From: Comamonadaceae bacterium
Lineage (GTDB): Bacteria > Pseudomonadota > Gammaproteobacteria > Burkholderiales > Burkholderiaceae_C
Assembly: GCA_947447985.1 (NCBI GenBank)
Contig: CANFLX010000004.1
Span: 1 to 64,000, forward strand
Length of the DNA stretch: 64,000 nucleotides
Direction of reading: 5' to 3'
In this document: positions 47,401 to 56,006 of the stretch, piece after piece
How positions within the stretch are numbered: the stretch's first letter is position 1
Layout of the letters: each line of letters opens with the position of its first letter
Translations under genes and position numbers: made by a program
The notes under the pieces: generated by a model
Told to the model about the DNA's origin: nothing
What the model saw: only the letters and a program-made list of their open reading frames with translations
Database searches by the model: none

Positions 47401-48725
47401 CCGCCGATGTGACAGATATCCACGAAAAGCCAGGCCGTTTCGCGCGCTGGAAGGAGCAACTGCCGGTGCCTTGGCGGCGCAACCCCTTGCTTTGGACGCA
47501 GGTCCTCACCGTCGCTGTGTTTGTGCTCTGGATCAGCTGGTTTCCTTTGGATGTAGCAAGTTACGCGCAAGGGCAAGTGATCCCTGCCGGCCAACTCAAG
47601 AAGATTCAGCATTTGGAAGGGGGCATCATTCGTGAGATTCATGTGACTGAAGGCCAGCAAGTGGCCCAAGGTACCGTGATCGCCGACCTCGAGGACGTGG
47701 CGTCCAATTCGGATGTTGGTGAACTCACCTCACGCGCGGCGTCCTTGCAAATCAAGGTACTGCGCTTGACCGCCAGTTTGACAGGGCAAGACCGTATGCA
47801 GATACCGCCAGAACTGGAGAAGGCGGTTCCCGACGTGGTACGTGATGCCCGTTCTGCATTGAGTTCCTACCGCGACCGGTTTGTGGCGATGGTGCAAACC
47901 CGTGAGGCACGTATTGCCCAGCGCAAGGCGGAAATTCAGGAATCCAAAGAGCGCTTATTAGGCTTGCAGTCGCGCAGCAAGATCATCGCCGACCAGGTTC
48001 GTATCAGCGAGCAGATGCTCAAGCAAAAGCTCAATAGCGAGTACGAGCATTTGCAATTGCTCAAGGAGCAGTCACAAATTGACTCTGATCGCAACACCAC
48101 GGTAGCGACTCAACAGCGTTCAGCCACCGCGTTGCAAGAAGAGATTGCATCCTTGGCGTCTTTCCGCAAAGAAGAAGAAGTTGGCTTGCGCAAGGAGTTG
48201 TTGGACGCAAATACCGAATGGAACTCTCTAAAAGAGCGTTTGCGCAAGCCGTCCGACTCCTTTGATCGAACCCAGGTGCGAGCGCCCGTGGCAGGCAGCG
48301 TGATGACGCTCTATTTCAAAAACCGGGGCGCTGTAGTCCCCCCAGGCGGAACGATTGCGACCCTGGTTCCCGAAGGTGAGGCCTTGTTGGTGGAGGCCAA
48401 ATTGCCGATCGGCGATGTGGGCTTTGTGCGACCGGGCGCCCCGGCGCGACTGTCATTGCCGACGGGGGCGAGTGGTTTTTCGACCATTGACGCCGAGGTG
48501 GTTCACATCAGCCCGGACTCGACCGTGGATGAGAAAAACGGGTCTTCTTACTTTATCGTGCGGCTGAAGCCCAAGCTGTTCGTATTCAAACGCGGTGCAG
48601 AGTCGTATCCATTGCGGCCCGGAGTGCAAGTGACGTCGGCCATTATTACGGGCCAGCGCTCGGTGTTGTCCTTGTTAATGGAACCCTTCCTTGGGAATGG
48701 CATCCGACCGCTCACTGAACGTTGA
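47397..48725 (+). CDS. HlyD-family periplasmic adaptor of type I secretion (first copy)
   Basis: A 442-residue membrane-fusion protein. A cytoplasmic N-terminus leads to one membrane segment (about residues 37-55, near LTVAVFVLWISWF). A lipoyl-like half (HLEGGIIREIHV), a long coiled coil (about 130-300), the second lipoyl half (VRAPVAGSVMTL) and a beta-barrel domain with PGAPARLSLP follow. It should bridge the inner-membrane ABC protein and a TolC-type channel. The ATG overlaps the ABC stop (ATGA). Confidence 0.92.
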   Translation: MTADVTDIHEKPGRFARWKEQLPVPWRRNPLLWTQVLTVAVFVLWISWFPLDVASYAQGQVIPAGQLKKIQHLEGGIIREIHVTEGQQVAQGTVIADLEDVASNSDVGELTSRAASLQIKVLRLTASLTGQDRMQIPPELEKAVPDVVRDARSALSSYRDRFVAMVQTREARIAQRKAEIQESKERLLGLQSRSKIIADQVRISEQMLKQKLNSEYEHLQLLKEQSQIDSDRNTTVATQQRSATALQEEIASLASFRKEEEVGLRKELLDANTEWNSLKERLRKPSDSFDRTQVRAPVAGSVMTLYFKNRGAVVPPGGTIATLVPEGEALLVEAKLPIGDVGFVRPGAPARLSLPTGASGFSTIDAEVVHISPDSTVDEKNGSSYFIVRLKPKLFVFKRGAESYPLRPGVQVTSAIITGQRSVLSLLMEPFLGNGIRPLTER

Positions 48726-48753
48726 GGTGTTATGACAAAGCGGATCGCAGTGC

Positions 48754-50109
48754 ATGTTCAAAAGCAGCGTTCCTGAGTTGTGCTGGCCTGCGGTGATCGA
48801 CCCGCAAGCAGCGACCGTCTTTCACTTCCTTCATTTTTTGCGGCGTACACAGTGGCTCAAGCCCACTGTGCTCCAAAAAGCGCAGTCCATTCAATTGGCT
48901 GCGCGCTTGGAGCATGCGCGCCAACACAGCGCGGTCTATAGCGGGTTGTTAGGCGGCAGTCCTATCGCACCCCAGCGGGCTTTTTCCGTGCTTGCCACGC
49001 TCCCCATTTTGAGGCGATCCGACTTGCAGTCGGGCGGGACGCGGTATTTTGAAAACGTTCCGCCAGAGCATGGCAAGGTGTCTGCAAACAGTACCTCTGG
49101 TTCGACCGGCGAGCCCGTGACCGTGCGGTGTTCCGGGATTTCTTACGCATTGCGTGCTGCCCATACCATGCGTGGACACGCCTGGCATGGCGTGTCATTT
49201 CTAAGTTCTTTGGGTGCTATCCGAGGCGGCGTAGCGGAGCACGGCCAGGGTCAATCCATGGCCTTGCCCCACTGGGGCGGCTATACCGCCAAGCTGTTCG
49301 AGACCGGCCCGAGTGCCGCCTTGGACATCACAACGCCCTTGGATGAACAAGCGCTTTGGCTCAAGCAAGTTCAACCTGCGGTTTTCATGACACTGCCATC
49401 CAACCTGGATGCATTGCTGGACCTCATGCCTGCACCTTGGCCGGGTTTGGCGACCGTGCTGACCTTGAGTGAGGCGCTGCACCCGGATATTCGGGCCCGG
49501 GTGAAGCAGCAGTGGGGTGCACGGGTGTTTGACAAATACAGCTCTGAAGAACTGGGGCCTATCGCGTTCGAATGCGCGCATGGGCAATACCACGTGGTGG
49601 AAAACTTGGTCACCGAAGTGCTCAACGACAACGATGAGCCCTGCAAGGTGGGTGAGATTGGGCGCGTGGTGGTGACCGATACGTATAACTTCGCCACCGG
49701 GCTGTTCAGGTATGAAATTCGCGACCATGCCATGGTCGGGGAGGCCTGCGCCTGTGGACGCGGCCTGATGCCTCTGCGGCGCATCATGGGACGTGTGCGC
49801 AACATCATGACGCTGCCCGACGGAAGGCGTTTTTGGCCTTTGTTTGGCATGCGGACGTATGGCGAGTTGGCCCCCATTCGGCAATTGCAGGTGGTGCAGA
49901 CGGCGCTCGATAGCCTGACCCTGCGCATGGTGGTGCACCACGCATTGACGCCCGAAGAGGAGTCTGCCGTGGCCGACCGCGTCCGTGCTTCGGTGGGCTG
50001 GCCCATGCGCATCAGCTTCGAAACGGTCGAGGGTTCCCTGATCACGGGAAACAACCGTAAATTCGAGGAATTCAAGTCATTGATCGTGCCCCCTGAGGTT
50101 GCCGTGTGA
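48754..50109 (+). CDS. CapK/PaaK-like adenylate-forming enzyme (first of tandem pair)
   Basis: A 451-residue protein of the phenylacetate-CoA ligase/CapK branch of the ANL superfamily. The AMP/phosphate-binding loop is STSGSTGEPV (near residue 113), the A5-like motif KYSSEELGP and the late motif GEIGRVVVTD followed by FRYEIRD. A Cys-rich CACGRG stretch is typical of the branch. Members activate a carboxylate as an acyl-adenylate; CapK proteins often sit in surface-polysaccharide or secretion loci with unknown substrates. It begins 28 bases after the HlyD-type gene and overlaps the next paralogue by four bases, so it is probably cotranscribed with the exporter. Substrate not predictable. Confidence 0.85.
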   Translation: MFKSSVPELCWPAVIDPQAATVFHFLHFLRRTQWLKPTVLQKAQSIQLAARLEHARQHSAVYSGLLGGSPIAPQRAFSVLATLPILRRSDLQSGGTRYFENVPPEHGKVSANSTSGSTGEPVTVRCSGISYALRAAHTMRGHAWHGVSFLSSLGAIRGGVAEHGQGQSMALPHWGGYTAKLFETGPSAALDITTPLDEQALWLKQVQPAVFMTLPSNLDALLDLMPAPWPGLATVLTLSEALHPDIRARVKQQWGARVFDKYSSEELGPIAFECAHGQYHVVENLVTEVLNDNDEPCKVGEIGRVVVTDTYNFATGLFRYEIRDHAMVGEACACGRGLMPLRRIMGRVRNIMTLPDGRRFWPLFGMRTYGELAPIRQLQVVQTALDSLTLRMVVHHALTPEEESAVADRVRASVGWPMRISFETVEGSLITGNNRKFEEFKSLIVPPEVAV

Positions 50110-51440
50110 GAGTGCGTTCGGCGTCCTCGACCTTGCGCTGGCCCGCTTTGGTGCCGCCCAAAGCGCACAAAGTTCACGCCCTGTGGGTGCAGCTCATACA
50201 GGGGCAGGGGCTCACGGCGACTGCGCTGCAAGCGCTGCAAGATAAGCAGCTTGCGGCCCGTCTGGTGCATGCAGCGCAGCACAGCACGCACTTTGCGCCA
50301 CAGCTAAAAGGCGTGCAAATCGTTCCCGAAAATGCCCGTGAGGTGCTGGCGCGACTGCCCTTGCTTGGCCGCGCTGACCTGCAGACACAAGCAGAAAGCA
50401 TTTATTGCGCGACAGGCCCATGGCATGGCGCGGTACAAGAAAAAAGAACCACGGGCTCTACCGGCCAGCCCGTGGTGGTAAGGTGCACGGACGCTGCATT
50501 TGACTTGCGGGAGGCCATCACGCTGCGCAACTTCGCAGGCTTTGGCATGGATGTGCGCCAATCGTTTGCTGCGATTCGCAGCGGTGTGGCCAAGGGGCAC
50601 CCCGAGGGCATCAGCCGGCCCGGTTGGGGCGGCGTAATAGGCCAACTTTTTGTCACCGGACCCAGCCATGCGCTCGACCTTGCGACCCCCGTGGAGCAGC
50701 AAATAGCGTGGTTGGAAAAACACAGACCCACCTATTTGTTGACCTATCCCTCGAATCTGCAGCTATTGATGTCGATGGGTCTCAGGGCATGGAGCGGCTT
50801 GCAAGGCATTCTGACGGTTGGCGAAAACGTCAGCGACGAACTGCGCCAAAACGTGCATACCTGCTTGAAGGCGGCCGTCTGGGACCAGTACAGCTGCGAA
50901 GAAGCGGGCCACCTTGCTGCGCAGTGTTCCGCGGGTCAATACCATGTGCCCAGCGAAAATGTGCTGCTGGAAGTGTTGCGAGAGGATGGCTCTGCGTGCC
51001 TGCCAGGCGAAACAGGCCGCGTAGTTGTCACCGATTTGCGCAACTTTGCAAGCGCATTGCTACGCTACGAGTTGCGTGACTACGCCGAGCTGGGTTCAAC
51101 ATGCAGCTGTGGCCGGCATTCGCCAGTGTTGCGACGGATGTTAGGGCGTACCCGTCAGCAAATCCATTTGCCCGATGGCCGCAAGGTGTGGCCAAGTACG
51201 GGTCTGCGAAATTTTGTCGACGTGCCTTTGCGGCAGTTCCAGTTGGTCCAGCTTTCACTGCATCGTTTGGAGTTGCGCGTGCACACCGACCGTGAATTGA
51301 CACCGCAGGAAAAAATCCGCATTGTTGAAACCGTTCAAACGGCCTTGGGCCATCCTTTTGACATCGAGGTTGTGAATTCTTTACAAGCTTTGCCTTTGGG
51401 GCCGGGAGGCAAGTTCGAGCAATTCGTGTCTCTGGTGTGA
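50106..51440 (+). CDS. CapK/PaaK-like adenylate-forming enzyme (second of tandem pair)
   Basis: A 444-residue paralogue of the preceding gene with the same motif order: TTGSTGQPVVVRC, QYSCEEAGH, GETGRVVVTD, LRYELRDYA and a CSCGRH stretch. It starts with GTG overlapping the stop of the first copy, which suggests a duplication followed by divergence to a second substrate or a hetero-oligomer. It ends 10 bases before the convergent methyltransferase gene. Confidence 0.85.
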   Translation: MRVRSASSTLRWPALVPPKAHKVHALWVQLIQGQGLTATALQALQDKQLAARLVHAAQHSTHFAPQLKGVQIVPENAREVLARLPLLGRADLQTQAESIYCATGPWHGAVQEKRTTGSTGQPVVVRCTDAAFDLREAITLRNFAGFGMDVRQSFAAIRSGVAKGHPEGISRPGWGGVIGQLFVTGPSHALDLATPVEQQIAWLEKHRPTYLLTYPSNLQLLMSMGLRAWSGLQGILTVGENVSDELRQNVHTCLKAAVWDQYSCEEAGHLAAQCSAGQYHVPSENVLLEVLREDGSACLPGETGRVVVTDLRNFASALLRYELRDYAELGSTCSCGRHSPVLRRMLGRTRQQIHLPDGRKVWPSTGLRNFVDVPLRQFQLVQLSLHRLELRVHTDRELTPQEKIRIVETVQTALGHPFDIEVVNSLQALPLGPGGKFEQFVSLV

Positions 51441-51450
51441 AATACGCGTT

Positions 51451-52311
51451 TCAGGGCTTCGAGTGCGTGGCAGGTTTGGCGTGAATCACGATGCTTTGCA
51501 GGCTGGTTCTTGCATGGGCGCCGGGAAATCCATGGCCCAATCCCGCTAAGCGCGTTTCAAGCACTTGCAAACCTGCTGTCAGGCACTCGCCAACCACGTC
51601 GTCCACATGCCGGTAGGGTATCGGGTTTTGCGCCATATACCTGTAAAACCCTTCCACAGATTGGTTCAGGTTGTGGCGCTCTTTCGGGGTGATTGCTGTG
51701 AGAGCGTCCAGTGCTTCTGAGGCCATGGCCGCCTTGCCGCGGACCCAGTGCGCGGAGTCGATGGCGGTTTGCTGGCCAGCCTGATCGGGGTCCAGTTTGA
51801 CGGCCAGTACCAAACTGCCGAACGGCGTCAGCCAATGGGTCAATTGACCCAGCAATTTCTTGCGGTCTTCAGCCTTGAGAAAGGGCAACAAAGAGTGACA
51901 CAGAATCACATCAAACTTGTTTTCTGGGGCAAAGCTGAGTAAGTCCATGGTCTCGGTCGTTAACCCATAGCGCGAGCTTGCCCTGTGGCTTTCGCAGGCC
52001 GCCAGTGGCGTGGCGCATCGGTCCACCACCGTGATGTTGCATGGGACGTCTCCAGCGAGCTCTTGGACAAGCTGGAGTTGCGCGTCGTCGGCAGAGCCGG
52101 CAATAAGAATGTGGCCGCCTTGCTTGCTGAGCAGGGGGCTGAGTACAGCGCTCAGCGCCAGTTTGTCGGCGTCGATGCCACCGACGAGACCCGCTGCGCG
52201 CAAAAACGGCCAGGCGGTGTGGTAATCACGGCAATCCACTGTGCACAAGGTACGCGCTCTCTGCCATTGCGCATGGGCTGCGGACAACAAGGTAGCCTGA
52301 TCACGGCTCAT
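51451..52311 (-). CDS. SAM-dependent methyltransferase-like protein
   Basis: A protein of 286 residues from the ATG at 52311, which overlaps the stop of the upstream gene (ATGA). The fold is class I: glycine-poor motif I region HILIAGSADDAQLQL, acidic strand ITVVDR, then FDVILCHSLLPFL and TPFGSLVLAV. Motif I (normally GxGxG) reads AGSAD, so SAM binding is likely but not certain. The target is unknown. It belongs to the sulfotransferase operon. Confidence 0.65.
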   Translation of the reverse strand: MSRDQATLLSAAHAQWQRARTLCTVDCRDYHTAWPFLRAAGLVGGIDADKLALSAVLSPLLSKQGGHILIAGSADDAQLQLVQELAGDVPCNITVVDRCATPLAACESHRASSRYGLTTETMDLLSFAPENKFDVILCHSLLPFLKAEDRKKLLGQLTHWLTPFGSLVLAVKLDPDQAGQQTAIDSAHWVRGKAAMASEALDALTAITPKERHNLNQSVEGFYRYMAQNPIPYRHVDDVVGECLTAGLQVLETRLAGLGHGFPGAHARTSLQSIVIHAKPATHSKP

Positions 52312-53153
52312 GTACCGCGACGAACAAAACGCAAGCTGGGGCAACACGCAGCGAACTCGTAATCGCCTGTGCGTGTTTCTTGCAGTTCAAACCATGGCGA
52401 CAAGGTGTCTGCGATTTCATCCGGACTGGGAAAAAAATACTGCGCGGGGTTCGCTTTGTAGGCTGCCAATGTTGACAAAGAAGCCGGTGGCCAGCCTGTC
52501 ATTCGGAAGAATGCGCTGGCATCTGGAAATTCGCGGTCAAAAACATCGCATGCCTCACTGGTGCGCACGCCAATCTGCGGTGTATCGCCGTGCAAGGCCA
52601 TGAGCAGCCTGAACCTGAATATATTGAAATTGCCGATCCGGCCATTTCGCACGGCGTCCATCACCTGTTCAACCGACTCTGCTTGCGCAGGGCGAGCAAA
52701 GCAGCGCAGCATCAACAAGCCCTCTGGCAACAGGCAGGAATGCACTTGCTGCCCCAAGCGTTCAAGACCCGATGGATATGCCACCAGTGTGCTGACGCCG
52801 TCACCCAGTACCAGACCCACGCTTTGCGCCGCCAGGGGCAAATCCAGCCAGTCGCCCACAATGACCCGCCGCATTGGAGTGTCGCCCAGCCAAGCTTCGT
52901 CGATCATTGCTTGCGACAAGTCGACGGCAGTGAGCGGCAGTTGGTGGTACTCACACAGAGCCGTGAGTTCGGCGGTGACACCCAACAGCAGGGCCTTGCG
53001 TGCGCTTGGTGTTGCTGCGCCCTGGCGCTGGAGCCACATGCTTACCCAGTCTTCAACAATCCCTATGTCCTGTGGTCCGGGTCGCAGCGGAGCCGATTGC
53101 CACGCCCAGGCTCGCCGGTGTGCGGACTCAAAAGGCTGGGGCTTGGTGCTCAT
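52308..53153 (-). CDS. Class I methyltransferase-like protein
   Basis: A 281-residue protein with KALLLGVTAEL at the place of motif I, LTAVDLSQAM as motif II and RVIVGDWLDLP as the adenine-binding acidic strand. This order is typical of class I SAM methyltransferases. The C-terminal half has no recognised specificity domain. Four-base overlaps on both sides couple it to the TPR sulfotransferase upstream and the second methyltransferase-like gene downstream. Confidence 0.65.
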   Translation of the reverse strand: MSTKPQPFESAHRRAWAWQSAPLRPGPQDIGIVEDWVSMWLQRQGAATPSARKALLLGVTAELTALCEYHQLPLTAVDLSQAMIDEAWLGDTPMRRVIVGDWLDLPLAAQSVGLVLGDGVSTLVAYPSGLERLGQQVHSCLLPEGLLMLRCFARPAQAESVEQVMDAVRNGRIGNFNIFRFRLLMALHGDTPQIGVRTSEACDVFDREFPDASAFFRMTGWPPASLSTLAAYKANPAQYFFPSPDEIADTLSPWFELQETRTGDYEFAACCPSLRFVRRGT

Positions 53154-55720
53154 GCGGCCTGGGCGGGACGGTCTTCGGTTTTATTACCAGCTTTGGCACG
53201 CAGCTTGGCCGCTTCGTCTGTATTTCCCAGAGCAGTTTCGACATTGGCCAGGTTTTGAAGCCACTGGGGCTGAGGGCCCATCAGCTCAATGGAGCGGCGC
53301 ATCGCGGTTCGGGCTTCAGCGAGTTTGCCCTGGCTGTAGAGCGCAGCGCCCAGAAAGTGGTGGCTTGCTGCATGTGCGGGCCGCGCTTGCAAAATTTTGC
53401 GGAATGTTTGCTCGGCAGCGGGCGCTTGCTGGCCTTTGAGTTGGTCCATGCCGCTCAGGAACAAGCCGGGTTCGAGTTTGGGCAAGGGCAAGGCCACAGG
53501 CGCAGGGGGGATTTCCGCCAGGGCCGCTTCCAGCGGTTCCAAGTGGCTGGCATACGCCTTCCACTTGGCTTTGGATGTTTTGTAAACGGGTTGCCGTACC
53601 TGCCAGACACTGGCGGTTTTGACGGCGCGGTCGAGCTCTTGGAATGCCAATACGCCGTCTTCCCAGGCCAGTCCGAGGTGCGAAATAATTTTTTTCGCCC
53701 ACCCTTCCACGTCTTCAACGAGGCTGTCGTAATCGACTTCAAGAATCTGGCCCGGGAACACCCGGTGCCAGTGGTCCATCATTCGCTGGTGGTCTACCAA
53801 CTGCTCGCCAATGGCGCTGAGGTCGTAGGCAAAGCCCATGCCGCCAAACTTGGCCGAGTAATCGGTGAAGAAATTGGAAATGGCAACGTCACGCGGCTCG
53901 CGCTTGAGATGCAAAATTTTGGCATTGGGAAACAGCAGCTTGATCAGGCCGATGTTTTCAAAGTTATGCGGCAGCTTGTCCACGATGCGCTGGGCCTCTG
54001 GCGCATAGGCCTGTAACTCTGCCAAATGCTTTTCAGCGAACCGCCGCAATTCTGTCGATGTGAGGTCATCGACGCACTCTGGGTATTCCCGCTTGGACCC
54101 CAGACGCATCTCCCAGGCGTCCAATTTTTGCGTGAGTTCGCCCACCAGGGACAGTTCACCCGCGCCAAACACCTGGCTGTGGCTTCCCAAAATTTGCTCT
54201 ACCAATGTGGTGCCGGACCGGGGCATACCCAGAACGAAGGTGGGCACCGTACTTTCGTGGCCCCACGCATTGCGCGATTCAAGGAAGGCCTTGGAAAATC
54301 GGGCCACGATGCGGTCGACTTTTTGCCGGTGTACTTCAGGGCGGTATGGAATTTTTTTCTGGGTTGCCTCATTGGCCTCTACGGCGAATTGCCAGGCTTT
54401 CTCGTAGTCCTTTTTCTTCTCCCAGGCTGCTGCGAGCGTGAAAAGCATATGGGTCTGCACCGGACCGTCCAGGCTGGGTCGGTGTGCGGCCACTGCCATT
54501 TTCTCCAATACCGCGGGATCGTCAGGCACCTCGCGGGCGTGGATCAATTGGCTCCAACCTTGGAGCGGGGCAATTTTTTTGACTTCTTCGTAGCAGGCCA
54601 TTGCATCGTCGACGCGGCCCATTTGCATCAGCAAGCGCCCCAGTCCGGTCAGCAGCGGAACGCAGTTTGCTTGAATGGCCAAGCCTTCGCGATAGGCGGC
54701 TTCGGCTTCTGCGTGTTTTCCCTCTTCAAGCAGCACGTGTGCATGGGCATTGAGCGCCAACGCGTGGGGCAAGCCGCCTTTGTCGCGCGTCAGCTCCAGT
54801 GCCTTGTCGGCTGCGAGCCGACCCTGCTCTGCGCCCAATCGATGACCAGCAAGCATGGCGCGCTGACGCCACAGCGCCGCGTTCTCGGGTTTGACTTGGA
54901 GCGCCTTGTCCAGGTAGCGATCCGCCTCGCCAAAGCGGCCGCGCACTTGTGCGATTTCGGCGGCAAGCTCGAGAAGGTCCACGTCGTCCGGCGAGGTGTC
55001 CAGAGCTTCTCGCAAGACATGCCAGGCCTCATCGTGTTCACCTTGCGAAGCCAACAAATTGACCAGCACCTTGACCGCATTGGCTTGTCCCTGTGCCACT
55101 GCCTCTCGCAATGCACCGATAGCTTCGGCTTTGCGACCTAGGCGGGTTAATGCTTCGGCCTGCGCCAGGCTGAACAGGTCGGGCTCTTTGTCTGGCAGCG
55201 GGGCCGCTTTTTCCAGAGAGTTCAGGGCATCTTGGTTTGCTCCTGCGGCCAGTTGCGCGCGGGCGAGATTGAGCCAGGAGCCCCCCGATTGGGGCATTAA
55301 ACGCACCGCCTCTTTCAGGTGGGGCAAGGCCTCGTCCAGCTTGCCCACGGCAAGCAGGCACGCGCCAAGGCGGGCATTCACCAGCGGGTGCTGTGCTTGT
55401 AGGCCGTGCGCAGCGCTAAGGTACTCAATCGCCGGCGTCAGGTCGCCAAGCTTGAACCAGGCGCTGCCAATGGTCAGAAGGACCTCGGTATGTTTCTCGG
55501 CGGTGGACGCAGGAACTTCTTTCAGGGCCTGTCGCGCCGTATCTTCATCCCCGTGCATGGCCGCCGCCAGCGCCAACAGGGCGTGCGCTGGCCCTGACGC
55601 AACTTTCTCATTCGCCAAAGCCCTGGCCTGATCCATGGCGGCCAGGTAGTGCCCCTCGGCGATTTGCCGATTCGTTTGGGACAAGCGAGCATCCAGGGAA
55701 CTAGGTGCGGTGGGAGCCAT
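53150..55720 (-). CDS. TPR-repeat sulfotransferase
   Basis: An 856-residue protein from the ATG at 55720, which has a GAAGG ribosome binding site; an upstream in-frame start adds 12 residues. Residues up to about 480 are tetratricopeptide helices. A sulfotransferase domain follows with the PAPS-binding loop FVLGMPRSGTTLVEQIL and the 3'-phosphate motif KREPRDVAIS, then a final TPR segment. This plan is like TPST-type/Sulfotransfer_3 enzymes that move sulfate from PAPS to tyrosine or sugar hydroxyls, with TPRs as the substrate-docking platform. It heads a minus-strand operon with two methyltransferase-like genes, divergent from a complete type I export operon ending in a CysQ-type phosphatase. 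The acceptor is unknown. Confidence 0.88.
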   Translation of the reverse strand: MAPTAPSSLDARLSQTNRQIAEGHYLAAMDQARALANEKVASGPAHALLALAAAMHGDEDTARQALKEVPASTAEKHTEVLLTIGSAWFKLGDLTPAIEYLSAAHGLQAQHPLVNARLGACLLAVGKLDEALPHLKEAVRLMPQSGGSWLNLARAQLAAGANQDALNSLEKAAPLPDKEPDLFSLAQAEALTRLGRKAEAIGALREAVAQGQANAVKVLVNLLASQGEHDEAWHVLREALDTSPDDVDLLELAAEIAQVRGRFGEADRYLDKALQVKPENAALWRQRAMLAGHRLGAEQGRLAADKALELTRDKGGLPHALALNAHAHVLLEEGKHAEAEAAYREGLAIQANCVPLLTGLGRLLMQMGRVDDAMACYEEVKKIAPLQGWSQLIHAREVPDDPAVLEKMAVAAHRPSLDGPVQTHMLFTLAAAWEKKKDYEKAWQFAVEANEATQKKIPYRPEVHRQKVDRIVARFSKAFLESRNAWGHESTVPTFVLGMPRSGTTLVEQILGSHSQVFGAGELSLVGELTQKLDAWEMRLGSKREYPECVDDLTSTELRRFAEKHLAELQAYAPEAQRIVDKLPHNFENIGLIKLLFPNAKILHLKREPRDVAISNFFTDYSAKFGGMGFAYDLSAIGEQLVDHQRMMDHWHRVFPGQILEVDYDSLVEDVEGWAKKIISHLGLAWEDGVLAFQELDRAVKTASVWQVRQPVYKTSKAKWKAYASHLEPLEAALAEIPPAPVALPLPKLEPGLFLSGMDQLKGQQAPAAEQTFRKILQARPAHAASHHFLGAALYSQGKLAEARTAMRRSIELMGPQPQWLQNLANVETALGNTDEAAKLRAKAGNKTEDRPAQAA

Positions 55721-56006
55721 TGTGGGAGCCTTCAAAATAACCAAAAACGATACCAAATTTATGCAAATTTGACTTTTGATTGTACCTACCCAAAAACGTC
55801 AATTCCCTCTATTTTGAGGGGGCCGACAAGAGCCAAAAGGGCGGCCCGCCATGCCGCACTGATGGGCTAAAATCCGAGGGCAGACCAAGAGATCTGTCAG
55901 CCTGCATTGGGACCTGTCAAGCGATATGACGGGTTGAAAAAATACTTTGCAATGTTTTTGTGCGCGACGCCAAAGTATTCATGAATTGATTGTTTCCGGA
56001 TTGCAA
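55721..56006. promoter_or_regulatory. Divergent regulatory region with repeated YCTGTCA boxes
   Basis: This gap separates the sulfotransferase gene (-) from the second type I operon (+) and should carry both promoters. At 55891-55900 and 55911-55920 the boxes GATCTGTCAG and GACCTGTCAA are 20 bases apart. The second also pairs with TGACGGG at 55927-55933, giving a near-palindrome, and could be an operator. No -35/-10 pair with good spacing was found. CCCTC/GAGGG around 55807-55823 is a short hairpin. Confidence 0.35.
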
